DNA of 64,000 nucleotides from assembly GCF_026342435.1 (NCBI RefSeq), contig NZ_JAPEMT010000001.1, positions 1,668,501 to 1,732,500 on the forward strand. The letters are read 5' to 3'. Shown here piece after piece: positions 45,159 through 53,365 of this stretch (the stretch's first letter is position 1; the number at the start of each line of letters is the position of its first letter). Below the pieces are notes generated by a model, which saw only the letters and a list, made by a program, of their open reading frames with translations, was not told the origin of the DNA and made no database searches. The position numbers were made by a program, and so were the translations under genes. This DNA is from Streptomyces sp. NBC_00237. GTDB taxonomy: Bacteria; Actinomycetota; Actinomycetes; Streptomycetales; Streptomycetaceae.

Positions 45159-45656
45159 ATGTCGATCGACGTCAACAACGAGTCCGGAACCGAGGTCGAC
45201 GAGCAGGCGATCCTCGACATCGCCCGCTACGCCCTCACGCGGATGCGCATCCACCCGCTCTCCGAGCTCTCGGTGATCGTCGTGGACGCCGACGCCATGG
45301 AGCAGCTGCACATCCAGTGGATGGACCTTCCGGGTCCGACCGATGTCATGTCCTTCCCGATGGACGAACTGCGTCCGCCGACGAAGGACGACGAGGAGCC
45401 CCCGCAGGGGCTCCTCGGTGACATCGTGCTGTGCCCGGAGGTCGCCGAGCAGCAGGGCAAGGACGCGGAGACGGAGCACTCGATGGACGAGGAGCTCCAG
45501 CTGCTGACGGTGCACGGTGTGCTGCACCTGCTGGGGTACGACCACGAGGAGCCGGACGAGAAGGCCGAGATGTTCGGCCTCCAGGCGGCCATCGTCGACG
45601 GCTGGCGGGCGGAGAAGGGCCACACCGGCCCCTCCCCGGCGCCGACCGTCTCATGA
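45159..45656 (+). CDS. ybeY: Endoribonuclease YbeY
   Basis: 165 residues. The zinc triad H119-x3-H123-x5-H129 lies in [11 protein letters not shown], and [10 protein letters not shown] is the second signature. YbeY takes part in 16S rRNA 3' maturation and ribosome quality control. It follows phoH by 12 bases and overlaps the next gene as ATGA. The C-terminal extension after [10 protein letters not shown] is short and Pro/Ser-rich. Confidence 0.95.
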   Translation: MSIDVNNESGTEVDEQAILDIARYALTRMRIHPLSELSVIVVDADAMEQLHIQWMDLPGPTDVMSFPMDELRPPTKDDEEPPQGLLGDIVLCPEVAEQQGKDAETEHSMDEELQLLTVHGVLHLLGYDHEEPDEKAEMFGLQAAIVDGWRAEKGHTGPSPAPTVS

Positions 45657-46936
45657 GCCCGCAACTGATTGTCGGAGCTGTCGCCCTGGTCGTCGTGGCC
45701 TGGCTGGCGGCGTGCGCCGAGGCCGGTCTCGCGCGGGTGACGAGTTTCCGGGCGGACGAGGCGGTACGGGCGGGAAAGCGCGGCAGCGCGAAGCTGGCAC
45801 AGGTGGCGGCCGATCCGACGCGGTATCTGAACGTCGCGTTGTTGGTGCGGGTTGCTTGTGAGATGGCTGCGGGCGTTCTTGTTACTTATGGCTTCCTTGA
45901 GGTTTTTGACAAGACGTGGCAGGCGTTGCTGGTCGCCATCGCAGTGATGGTGCTTGTCTCGTACGTCGCGGTGGGGGTTTCGCCGCGCACGATCGGGCGG
46001 CAGCATCCGTTGAACACGGCGACGGCTTCGGCGTACGTGCTGCTGCCGCTGGCGCGGATCATGGGGCCGATTCCGCAGTTGCTGATTCTGATCGGCAACG
46101 CGCTCACTCCCGGAAAGGGGTTCCGGAAGGGGCCCTTCGCGAGTGAGGCGGAACTGCGCGCGATGGTCGACCTCGCGGAGCAGGAGTCGTTGATCGAGGA
46201 CGACGAGCGGCGCATGGTCCATTCGGTCTTCGAGCTGGGGGACACCCTGGTGCGCGAAGTGATGGTGCCGCGGACCGACCTGGTGTCGATCGAGCGGTTC
46301 AAGACGGTGCGGCAGGCGTTGACGTTGGCGCTCAGGTCGGGGTTCTCGCGGATTCCCGTGACCGGGGAGAACGAGGACGACGTTGTCGGGGTTGTTTATC
46401 TGAAGGATCTGGTCCGCAAGACGCACATCAACCGGGATGCGGAATCCGATGTGGTGTCGACGGCGATGCGGCCCGCTGTCTTCGTGCCCGACACGAAGAA
46501 CGCCGGGGATCTGCTGCGGGAGATGCAGCAGGAGCGGAATCACGTGGCCGTGGTGATCGACGAATACGGCGGGACGGCGGGGATCGTCACCATCGAGGAC
46601 ATTCTGGAAGAGATCGTCGGTGAGATCACCGATGAGTACGACCGTGAGGTCGCCCAGGTGGAAGAGCTCGGGGACGGGCGGTTCCGGGTGACCGCGCGGC
46701 TTGATATCGACGATCTCGGGGAGCTTTACGGGCTCGACGAGTTCGACGACGAGGATGTCGAGACGGTGGGCGGGTTGTTGGCGAAGGCGCTGGGGCGTGT
46801 GCCGATCGCCGGGGCGTCGGCGATGGTTGACCTGCCGGACGGGCGGCGGGTGAGGCTGACGGCGGAGTCGCCTGCGGGGCGGCGGAACAAGATTGTGACG
46901 GTGTTGGCGGAGCCGGTGGCGTCCGAGGACGCCTAG
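45653..46936 (+). CDS. CNNM/CorC-type membrane protein with CBS domains
   Basis: 427 residues. Three or four N-terminal helices form the DUF21 transmembrane part ([49 protein letters not shown]), then two CBS domains ([54 protein letters not shown] cut here in parts) and a CorC_HlyC domain. Family members export or move Mg2+ or Co2+. It overlaps the ybeY stop by 4 bases (ATGA). Its 5' half uses more T-ending codons (GTT CTT GTT ACT TAT) than its neighbours. The exact ion is unknown. Confidence 0.88.
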   Translation: MSPQLIVGAVALVVVAWLAACAEAGLARVTSFRADEAVRAGKRGSAKLAQVAADPTRYLNVALLVRVACEMAAGVLVTYGFLEVFDKTWQALLVAIAVMVLVSYVAVGVSPRTIGRQHPLNTATASAYVLLPLARIMGPIPQLLILIGNALTPGKGFRKGPFASEAELRAMVDLAEQESLIEDDERRMVHSVFELGDTLVREVMVPRTDLVSIERFKTVRQALTLALRSGFSRIPVTGENEDDVVGVVYLKDLVRKTHINRDAESDVVSTAMRPAVFVPDTKNAGDLLREMQQERNHVAVVIDEYGGTAGIVTIEDILEEIVGEITDEYDREVAQVEELGDGRFRVTARLDIDDLGELYGLDEFDDEDVETVGGLLAKALGRVPIAGASAMVDLPDGRRVRLTAESPAGRRNKIVTVLAEPVASEDA

Positions 46937-47090
46937 GGGGGCGGGGTTTTCCGTGCGGGCCCGGGGGGTGCTGTTCATACCGGGGGCTCCGCGCCCGGGC
47001 CCCGGTCCGCCTTCGGCGGGATGATTCCCCTGTCCCGCCCCTTCACCTAAAGCGCTCGCCGCGCGGCTGTTTCGGGTAGGTGCGGGTGTG

Positions 47091-47130
47091 TTGTGGTTGC
47101 TCGCGCAGTTCCCCGCGCCCCTGATGGGGC
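47091..47130 (+). repeat. Streptomyces-type intergenic repeat motif
   Basis: The stretch TGTTGTGGTTGCTCGCGCAG followed by TTCCCCGCGCCCCTGATGGG resembles a short GC-rich motif I recall as common between Streptomyces genes. The 221-base gap after the CNNM gene also holds GC hairpin-like sequence. No gene is seen in it. Confidence 0.3.
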
Positions 47131-47157
47131 TCTGGTGGGGCGCGGCATACTGGGGGT

Positions 47158-47514
47158 ATGACGCCCGCTCAGCTTCGATCGTTCTGTCTTGAGTTCAATG
47201 AAGCGGTTGAGGAGTTTCCCTTCACTCCGGAGATTTCCGTTTTCAAGGTGTTGGGGAAAGTCTTCGCGCTGAGCGCTCTGGACGCCGTGCCGCTCGGTGT
47301 GAATCTGAAGTGTGAGCCGGAGACGGCGATTCGGTTGCGGAGCGAGCATCCGGCGATCGCGCCCGGGTGGCACATGAACAAACGGCACTGGAACACCGTC
47401 ACCCTCGACGGCACCGTCCCCGACCGTCTCGTGCGCGAGATGGTCGAGGACTCGTACGACCTCGTGGTCGCCGGAATGCCGAAGGCGACCCGGCTGCGCC
47501 TGGACCGGGCGTAG
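47158..47514 (+). CDS. MmcQ/YjbR family protein
   Basis: 118 residues. MTPAQLRSFCLEFNEAVEEFPF at the start, VFKVLGKVFAL, VNLKCEPETAIRLR and the CyaY-like GWHMNKRHWNTVTLDGTVPD end match the MmcQ/YjbR fold, a double-wing DNA-binding-like protein of unknown function. The ATG at 47158 is preceded by GGGGG about 5 bases away. It stands alone between the CNNM gene and a converging MFS gene, with 19 bases between the stops. Confidence 0.85.
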   Translation: MTPAQLRSFCLEFNEAVEEFPFTPEISVFKVLGKVFALSALDAVPLGVNLKCEPETAIRLRSEHPAIAPGWHMNKRHWNTVTLDGTVPDRLVREMVEDSYDLVVAGMPKATRLRLDRA

Positions 47515-47533
47515 CGCACCCCCCCTGCGGCAC

Positions 47534-48964
47534 TCAGGCCCTGCGGCGCAGGCCCATGGCGACGAGCAGGGCTGTGACGAAGGTGATGGCGGCTGCCAGG
47601 CCCAGGACCAGGCGTACGCCCGAGAAGAGGTCGCCCTGGGTCGTGGCGAGGACGCCCAGGAGCGGGATGCCGATCGTCATGGAGACCTGCTGGGTGGTGG
47701 TCACCAGGCCGGTGGCCAGGCCCTGTTCGGAGTCGGGGACGCCCGAGGTCACCGTCAGGCCGTACGACACGATCGCGCCCAGGTGCACCATGCTCGCCAG
47801 GGAGATGAAGACCGTCACGAGAACGGCACCCGAGTCCTTGCCGATGGTGAGCAGACCCGCCATGAGGACGCCCTGCGCGAGGAGCGACAGGACCAGGGTG
47901 CGGCGGGCGCCGAAGCGGCCGACGACCTTCGGGGTGAGGGCGCCGGCGACCACCGAGAGGACTCCCTGCACGCCGAAGACCAGGCCCGTCTGCGAGGCCG
48001 AGAGGTGCAGGACCTCCTGGAGGTAGAGGGTCAGGACGAACACGGCCGTGGTCATCGTCGCGAAGGTGACCAGGCCGCCCACGTTGCCCCAGGCGACCGT
48101 CGGGCGGCGCAGCATGGGGAGGGACACCAGAGGGGCCTTCGCCCGCGACTCGATGACGACGAAGGCGGTGAGGAGCGCGAGGCCCACGACGAGGGTGACG
48201 ATGACGTCCGTGTCGCCGAAGCCGCGCTCGGCGGCCGTGGAGAGCGCGTAGATCAGTGCGAGCAGGCCACCGGTGACGGTGATCGCGCCGGGGACGTCCA
48301 GGCGCGGGCGCTCCGGGTTGCGGGACTCGGTCAGGATGCCGGGGGCCAGCGGGAGCACGATCAGCGTGAAGAGCGCGAGCAGGCCCATCGTGGAGCGCCA
48401 GCCGAGGGTGTCGGTGAGGACGCCGCCCAGGACCATGCCGACGGTGAAGCCCAGGGAGAGCAGCGTGCCGCTGATGCCGAGAGCACGGTCGCGCCGCGGG
48501 CCCTCGGGGAAGGTGGTGGTGAGGAGCGACATGCCGGTGGGGACGATCGCGGCGGCGCCGACACCCTGGAGTGAGCGTCCGGCCAGGAAGGACGCCGGGT
48601 CCCAGGCGAACGTCGCCAGCAGGGACGCCGTACCGAAGAGTGCGAGCCCGGCGAGGAACAGCTTGCGGCGGCCGAACAGGTCCCCGGTGCGGCCGAAGAG
48701 CAGCAGGAAGCCGCCGGAGGGGAGCGCGAAGGCGGTGACCGCCCACTGGAGAGCGGACTGGCTCATGCCGAGGTCGGCGCCGAGCGCGGGCAGGGCCACG
48801 TTCAGTACGGAGAAGTCCAGCGCCACCATGAACTGCGCGGCGCACAGCACGAACAGGACGAGCGCGGCGCGGCCGGTCAGCCGCTCGGGGGCGGGGGCGG
48901 AGACGGGCGCGGGGGCCGCGACCGGGGTCGGTACGGTGGTTTCGGGGGGTGTGTCGAGTGCCAT
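47534..48964 (-). CDS. MFS transporter, 14-helix DHA2-type exporter
   Basis: 476 residues with about 14 membrane helices. The DHA2 start is FVLCAAQFMVALDFSVLNVALPALGADLG, then GRTGDLFGRRKLFLAG (motif A) and GRSLQGVGAAAIVPTGMSLL (motif C region). Relatives export drugs or self-made antibiotics by proton antiport. The N-terminus is Pro/Ala-rich. The ATG at 48964 has GGGAGG about 9 bases before it; an in-frame GTG at 48973 is too close. It is divergent from the XRE regulator gene at 49060 and is probably controlled by it. Confidence 0.88.
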   Translation of the reverse strand: MALDTPPETTVPTPVAAPAPVSAPAPERLTGRAALVLFVLCAAQFMVALDFSVLNVALPALGADLGMSQSALQWAVTAFALPSGGFLLLFGRTGDLFGRRKLFLAGLALFGTASLLATFAWDPASFLAGRSLQGVGAAAIVPTGMSLLTTTFPEGPRRDRALGISGTLLSLGFTVGMVLGGVLTDTLGWRSTMGLLALFTLIVLPLAPGILTESRNPERPRLDVPGAITVTGGLLALIYALSTAAERGFGDTDVIVTLVVGLALLTAFVVIESRAKAPLVSLPMLRRPTVAWGNVGGLVTFATMTTAVFVLTLYLQEVLHLSASQTGLVFGVQGVLSVVAGALTPKVVGRFGARRTLVLSLLAQGVLMAGLLTIGKDSGAVLVTVFISLASMVHLGAIVSYGLTVTSGVPDSEQGLATGLVTTTQQVSMTIGIPLLGVLATTQGDLFSGVRLVLGLAAAITFVTALLVAMGLRRRA

Positions 48965-49059
48965 GTCCCACACCCTCCCTTTCCCGGAATGTCCGTGGGG
49001 AGCGGGAACTTATCCTGTTGGCGCCACCACCAGGCAGCCGGAATCGGGGGACACGCAGG

Positions 49060-49983
49060 ATGGCGACGGCAGCACACCACAGTGCGAGCGGGACGAGTGC
49101 GAGCGGCAGTGGGCACGTGAGCATGAAGGAGCACCGGCTCGGCGAGCTGAGGGAGTTCCTGCGCAGCCGACGGGCCCGGATCAGCCCCGCGCAGGCGGGC
49201 CTCCCGGACGGCGGGGCGCGCCGCCGCACCCCCGGGCTGCGCCGCGAGGAGGTCGCCGTGCTGGCCGGAGTGGGCGTCAGCTGGTACCAGTGGCTGGAGC
49301 AGGGCCGGGACATAACGGTCTCGCCGCAGGTGCTGGACTCGGTGGGACGGGTGCTCCGGCTGAACAGCTCCGAGCGCCGTCATCTGTACGTGCTCGCGGG
49401 GCTCAACCCGCCCGCCCCCGAGGTGGATCCGGGCGACGCGGACATGTGCGGCGGGCTGCGCCGTCTGATCGACGCGTGGATGCCGTACCCGGCGCACATC
49501 ATGGACGTGTACTGGAACGCCGTGCAGTACAACGACGCCGCGGCGGCGGTGCTCGGCATGCGCCCCGACGTCGTGCAGAACTGCCTGCTCTCCTTCTTCT
49601 CCGACCCCGTCTACCGTTCCAGGGCCAAGGACTGGGAGGCGACCGCGAGCCGGGTGGTCGCGCAGTTCCGGTCGGCGTGCTCGGAGTGCCCCGACGACGA
49701 GGGGTTCCGGGAGATCGTTGCGGAAGCGAAGGAACTCAGTTCGGAATTCGCGGAGTTGTGGGCGCGCAGGGACATCGCGCCGGGCGGCCAGACGTTCAAG
49801 GACCTGCTCCATCCCCTGGTGGGGGAGCTGAACATGGAGAGCACGCAGTTGCGCGTACCGGCCCGCCCCGACCTGACGATCGTGCTGCACACGCCGCGTC
49901 CGAGCACGGGTACCGCCGAGAAGCTGGAGTGGCTGGCGTCGCCTGAGGGGCGGCGGGGGGCGATGTACCCGGTGGCGGGGTAG
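49060..49983 (+). CDS. XRE/MmyB-type transcriptional regulator
   Basis: 307 residues. Helix-turn-helix at about 30-95: RLGELREFLRSRRARISPAQ, TPGLRREEVAVLAGVGVSWYQWLEQGRDITVS. The C-terminal MmyB-like ligand domain (WNAVQYNDAAAAVLG, FRSACSECPDDEGFREIV) resembles a PAS-type binding pocket, for fatty-acid or similar ligands. Such regulators often control the divergent neighbour, here the DHA2 exporter. The ATG at 49060 is 95 bases from the exporter start; GGGGGA lies about 9 bases before it. TATCCT at 49011 is a possible -10. Confidence 0.88.
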   Translation: MATAAHHSASGTSASGSGHVSMKEHRLGELREFLRSRRARISPAQAGLPDGGARRRTPGLRREEVAVLAGVGVSWYQWLEQGRDITVSPQVLDSVGRVLRLNSSERRHLYVLAGLNPPAPEVDPGDADMCGGLRRLIDAWMPYPAHIMDVYWNAVQYNDAAAAVLGMRPDVVQNCLLSFFSDPVYRSRAKDWEATASRVVAQFRSACSECPDDEGFREIVAEAKELSSEFAELWARRDIAPGGQTFKDLLHPLVGELNMESTQLRVPARPDLTIVLHTPRPSTGTAEKLEWLASPEGRRGAMYPVAG

Positions 49984-50019
49984 CGCCTGCGCGGGCGCGC
50001 GGTCCGGAGTGCCTTCACG

Positions 50020-50065
50020 GTGTCCCCGTATCCGCGTATCCCCGTATTCGTGTCCCCATATCTGC
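50020..50065 (+). repeat. Degenerate tandem repeat of 14-16 bp
   Basis: GTGTCCCCGTATCCGC (50020), GTATCCCCGTATTC (50036) and GTGTCCCCATATCTGC (50050) are three head-to-tail copies between the regulator and the lipoprotein gene. Function unknown. Confidence 0.6.
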
Positions 50066-50142
50066 GCGTGCCTGGATTTGGAGTTCCCTTTACTTGGCGC
50101 TTAAGTTCGCGACAGTAATCGAACATCCTTCCTGGAGTCCCT

Positions 50143-50922
50143 GTGCGCATCCGTCCGCTCCGAGCCGCCGCCACGGCCCTGGTCGCCTCGTCCCTGGTCC
50201 TGCTCACCGCCTGCGAGGGCAGCGCGGACGCCGAGTCGAAGGGCGAGGCGAAGAAGACCCCGGCCGCTAAGTCGGCGACGCCGACTCCGAAGCCGGACGT
50301 CAAGCCGTTCACTCAGCGCCAGGTGCAGTCCGCCCTCCTGGAGGTCAAGGACCTGCCGACGGGGTGGAGCAAGGACGCGGAGCTGTCGGAGGGCGACGCG
50401 GCCGGGTCCGGCTTCCGGATGGGCAAGTCGGACAAGGCGGAGTGCCAGTTCCTGCTGGACTCGGCGGTCGGCGCGGAGGGCGGCCCCAAGCCGCAGAACT
50501 CGGGTGCCCTCGGCTTCACCAAGTCGCAGGAGGGCCCGATCCTGATGGCCGGGGTGACCGCGTTCACCGAGGCCGAGGCCAAGAAGCTGATGGAGATGCC
50601 GCCGGTCCCTGCCGCCTGTCGCAAGTTCACCGCCAAGCTGGAGGGCGAGGAAGGGAAGTCGACCCTGGTGCACGAGGACCTTTCGGTCCCTCAGCGCGGC
50701 GCCAGCTCGACCGGTATCCGGCTGCGGGTCACCTCGGCGGACCCGGAGATGCCTTCCATGCAGTACGACCTGGCGCAGGCACGGGTCGGCGGGGCCATCG
50801 TCACCGTCGCCGAGATGAGCTTCCTGAAGGCCGACATCCAGGCATTCGAGGACGGGTTCGCCAAGGCTGTCGCCAAGGCGGAGAGGGTCGCCAAGGAAGG
50901 CCCCGAGGGCAAGAAGGTCTGA
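50143..50922 (+). CDS. Lipoprotein of unknown function
   Basis: 259 residues. The lipobox LTAC ends the signal sequence (MRIRPLRAAATALVASSLVLLTAC), so the protein should be lipid-anchored outside. A flexible Lys/Pro/Ala linker is followed by a folded part with KDLPTGW and PAACRKFTAKLEG and regular strands. Two cysteines occur, near ECQFLL and AACRKF. No family is recognised. The GTG at 50143 has CTGGAG 5-10 bases upstream. It is an isolated gene. Confidence 0.78.
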   Translation: MRIRPLRAAATALVASSLVLLTACEGSADAESKGEAKKTPAAKSATPTPKPDVKPFTQRQVQSALLEVKDLPTGWSKDAELSEGDAAGSGFRMGKSDKAECQFLLDSAVGAEGGPKPQNSGALGFTKSQEGPILMAGVTAFTEAEAKKLMEMPPVPAACRKFTAKLEGEEGKSTLVHEDLSVPQRGASSTGIRLRVTSADPEMPSMQYDLAQARVGGAIVTVAEMSFLKADIQAFEDGFAKAVAKAERVAKEGPEGKKV

Positions 50923-51001
50923 CCTGCCCCGACCGCTCGGGCGTGCGCCCCGGCCCACCCGTCGCACGGGCGGGCCGGGGCGCTTCCCTATGCTCAGGGG
51001 C

Positions 51002-51367
51002 ATGACCACGCCCCAGCCCGCGCAGGAAGCGCCCCTCGGCCCCGAGGACCAGAAGCTCATCACCCTCGCCCGCTCCACCCGCGCCCGCAACGGCGTGCCG
51101 GAGGGCGCGGCCGTACGCGACGAGACCGGGCGCACCTATGTCGCCGGGACCGTCGCCCTGGACTCCCTGAACCTCAGCGCGCTGCGGACCGCCGTCGCCA
51201 TGGCCGTCGCGAGCGGTGCGTCCTCGCTGGAGGCCGCCGCCGTGGTGACGGGTGCCGACACGGCCGCCGCCGCGGACCTCTCGGCGGTACGGGACCTGGG
51301 CGGGGCCGGGACCCCGGTGTTCGTGGCGGGCCCGGACGCGACGGTGCGGGCGCGCGTCGAGGCGTGA
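51002..51367 (+). CDS. Cytidine-deaminase-like protein lacking its zinc ligands
   Basis: 121 residues. The fold pattern of the cytidine deaminase N-terminal half is seen (ITLARSTRARNGVPEGAAVRDETGRTYVAGTVA). The catalytic C/HAE motif is replaced by LSALRTAVAMAVASGA, and no PCxxC follows, so an active deaminase is unlikely. TATGCT (50989-50994) lies 7 bases before the ATG, again with no SD. Its place upstream of era is conserved for cdd in many bacteria, which supports the assignment. It may be a structural or regulatory relic. Confidence 0.7.
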   Translation: MTTPQPAQEAPLGPEDQKLITLARSTRARNGVPEGAAVRDETGRTYVAGTVALDSLNLSALRTAVAMAVASGASSLEAAAVVTGADTAAAADLSAVRDLGGAGTPVFVAGPDATVRARVEA

Positions 51368-51741
51368 ACCGGCCCCGGCGGGGCAGCCCTGGTGACGCAG
51401 GGCTGTGACACAGGACACGTGAGTGACGGGCGGTGGGTCGGGAGTCCCCCGCCCGTCGTCGTGCCGAAGGTCCCGTTCGCCGGTGGGACGCGGGCGGCGG
51501 GACCTTCGGCCCGGGGCTTTCGGTACGCCCCCGCAAGGCGGGTGGGGCGGGCCGTCCGGCCCCCGTACACCTCACGAAGGACCGTGGAATCGGGGCACCG
51601 GCGCTGGGAGTGTGGAGGCACGCCGCAAGGGGCCACGCAAGGGCCTCCTGTGAAGAGGCTCCGCAAGTGCCTCGGAAGCGCACGAGGCTCCGCAAGTGCC
51701 TCGGATGCGGCGGTCCACGTCCCCCAGCGTTAGGTCACTAC
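51368..51741 (+). other. Long leader region before the Rpf-like gene, with a 22-bp direct repeat
   Basis: 374 bases with no convincing gene. A 22-base block at 51655-51676 recurs at 51684-51705 (period 29). Several GC hairpins can be drawn in the left half (for instance around GGTCCC at 51480 and GGGACC at 51514). Streptomyces rpf genes are sometimes under long regulatory leaders such as c-di-AMP riboswitches, but I do not find the riboswitch core here. Confidence 0.4.
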
Positions 51742-52104
51742 GTGTTCTCCTCCCTGATCCGCACCACCGCCGCCCGCCGCATCACCGGTTCCTTCGTCGC
51801 TGCCGGTGCCGCAGCGGCGATGATCCTCACCGGCTCGGGCAGCGCGTCCGCCGCCTCCGGTGCGAACTGGTCGGCCGTCGCGGCGTGCGAGTCGGGCGGC
51901 AACTGGGCCACCAACACCGGCAACGGGTACTACGGCGGTCTCCAGTTCACCCAGCAGACCTGGGCGGCCTTCGGCGGCACCGCGCACGCCCCGAGCGCCC
52001 ACCAGGCGACCCCGGCGCAGCAGATCGCCGTCGCCGAGAAGGTCCTCGCGGGCCAGGGCGCGGGTGCCTGGGGCTCCTGCGGTGCGAAGGGCGGGCTGGC
52101 GTAA
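51742..52104 (+). CDS. Resuscitation-promoting-factor-like transglycosylase
   Basis: 120 residues. A signal peptide (helix AAGAAAAMILTGSGSAS and ASA cleavage) is followed by the Rpf domain: WSAVAACESGGNWATNTGNGYYGGLQFTQQTW cut here in parts, with catalytic E in ACESGGNW and the paired cysteines of the fold (the second near SCGAK). It cleaves peptidoglycan and is thought to help spores or dormant cells resume growth. No LysM or other binding domain is present, so it is a minimal secreted form. The start GTG 51742 follows TTAGG; the longer reading upstream is unlikely. A perfect terminator follows. Confidence 0.88.
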   Translation: MFSSLIRTTAARRITGSFVAAGAAAAMILTGSGSASAASGANWSAVAACESGGNWATNTGNGYYGGLQFTQQTWAAFGGTAHAPSAHQATPAQQIAVAEKVLAGQGAGAWGSCGAKGGLA

Positions 52105-52129
52105 GGACGCCGCCACCCACCGGAGCTTT

Positions 52130-52164
52130 CGCCGAAGGGCCGACCACTGGTCGGCCCTTCGGCG
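52130..52164 (+). terminator. Perfect hairpin after the Rpf-like gene
   Basis: CGCCGAAGGGCCGACCA (52130-52146) pairs with TGGTCGGCCCTTCGGCG (52148-52164) with a single-base centre. It lies 25 bases after the stop and 23 before the era start. No T run. Confidence 0.8.
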
Positions 52165-52186
52165 TGCATCGGGGAGAATGGGGGCC

Positions 52187-53140
52187 ATGAGCGCTCGTAC
52201 CCCTGAAACCCCCGCAGCCGGCCTCGCCCCCCACCGGGCGGGCTTCGCCTGCTTCGTGGGCCGCCCCAACGCGGGCAAGTCCACCCTCACGAACGCTCTG
52301 GTCGGCAAGAAGGTGGCCATCACCTCCAGCCGCCCGCAGACCACCCGGCACACGGTGCGCGGCATCGTGCACCGGCCGGACGCGCAGCTGATCCTGGTGG
52401 ACACCCCCGGGCTCCACAAGCCTCGGACGCTGCTCGGCGAGCGGCTGAACGACGTCGTGCGGACGACGTGGGCCGAGGTGGACGTCATCGGTTTCTGCGT
52501 TCCCGCCGATCAGAAGCTCGGGCCCGGTGACAAGTTCATCGCCAAGGAGCTCGCCGGGATCAAGAAGACCCCGAAGATCGCCATCGTGACGAAGACCGAC
52601 CTGGTCGAGCCGAAGCAGCTGCGCGAGCAGCTCCTGGCGATCGACGAGCTCGGGCGCGAGCTGGGGATCACGTGGGCGGAGATCGTGCCCGTCTCGGCGG
52701 TGGGGGACCAGCAGGTGTCGCTGCTGGCCGATCTCATCGCGCCGATGCTGCCGGAGAGCCCGCCGCTGTACCCGGAGGGGGACCTGACCGACGAGCCGGA
52801 GATGGTCATGGTCGCGGAGCTGATCCGGGAGGCGGCGCTGGAGGGCGTGCGGGACGAGCTGCCGCACTCGATCGCCGTCGTGGTCGAGGAGATGATCCCT
52901 CGGGAGGACCGTCCGGCGGACCGGCCGCTGCTCGACATTCACGCGAATGTCTACATCGAGCGGCCGAGCCAGAAGGGGATCATCATCGGGCCGAAGGGGC
53001 AGCGGCTGAAGGACGTCGGGACGAAGTCCCGGAAGCAGATCGAGGCGCTGCTGGGGACGCCGGTGTTTCTCGACCTTCACGTGAAGGTCGCCAAGGACTG
53101 GCAGCGGGATCCGAAGCAGTTGCGCAAGCTCGGGTTCTAG
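52187..53140 (+). CDS. era: GTPase Era
   Basis: 317 residues. G1 GRPNAGKST (25-33), DTPGLHKP (G3), and TKTD (G4), with a C-terminal KH domain including GQRLKDVGTKSRKQIE. Era binds the 3' end of 16S rRNA and monitors small-subunit maturation, which fits its company with ybeY and phoH. GAGAAT (52174-52179) lies 7 bases before the ATG with no SD, so leaderless starts are likely. An in-frame extension upstream to 51860 is only overlap with the Rpf gene. Confidence 0.96.
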   Translation: MSARTPETPAAGLAPHRAGFACFVGRPNAGKSTLTNALVGKKVAITSSRPQTTRHTVRGIVHRPDAQLILVDTPGLHKPRTLLGERLNDVVRTTWAEVDVIGFCVPADQKLGPGDKFIAKELAGIKKTPKIAIVTKTDLVEPKQLREQLLAIDELGRELGITWAEIVPVSAVGDQQVSLLADLIAPMLPESPPLYPEGDLTDEPEMVMVAELIREAALEGVRDELPHSIAVVVEEMIPREDRPADRPLLDIHANVYIERPSQKGIIIGPKGQRLKDVGTKSRKQIEALLGTPVFLDLHVKVAKDWQRDPKQLRKLGF

Positions 53141-53233
53141 GCGCGGGCGGTACGGGGTGGAGCTGGGCTCCCCCGGGATGCGCGGGCGGTAGCGGGCGGG
53201 GCGGGAGCGGGGTGGGCCCGCAGTGCGGGGCCG

Positions 53234-53285
53234 CCCCCTTGCCCGCCCGTTCCGCCCCCGGGGGGCGGCCCCGCCGCCCAAGGGG
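53234..53285 (+). terminator. Long GC-rich hairpin between era and the GH1 gene
   Basis: CCCCTTG (53235-53241) pairs with CAAGGGG (53279-53285), and an inner GC-rich stem lies between. It sits between two converging genes in a 225-base gap otherwise empty. Confidence 0.45.
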
Positions 53286-53365
53286 ACGAGGCGGGGGCGG
53301 AGTGCGGAGCCCCGAGGAGGGCCGGGGCCGCCGCGCCTGTCAACGGGACGTCGTCCGGCCCCGTG

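Noticed and set aside
51368..51741. c-di-AMP riboswitch before the Rpf-like gene
   Set aside because: I could not find the conserved core blocks of that class; only hairpins and a repeat are present.
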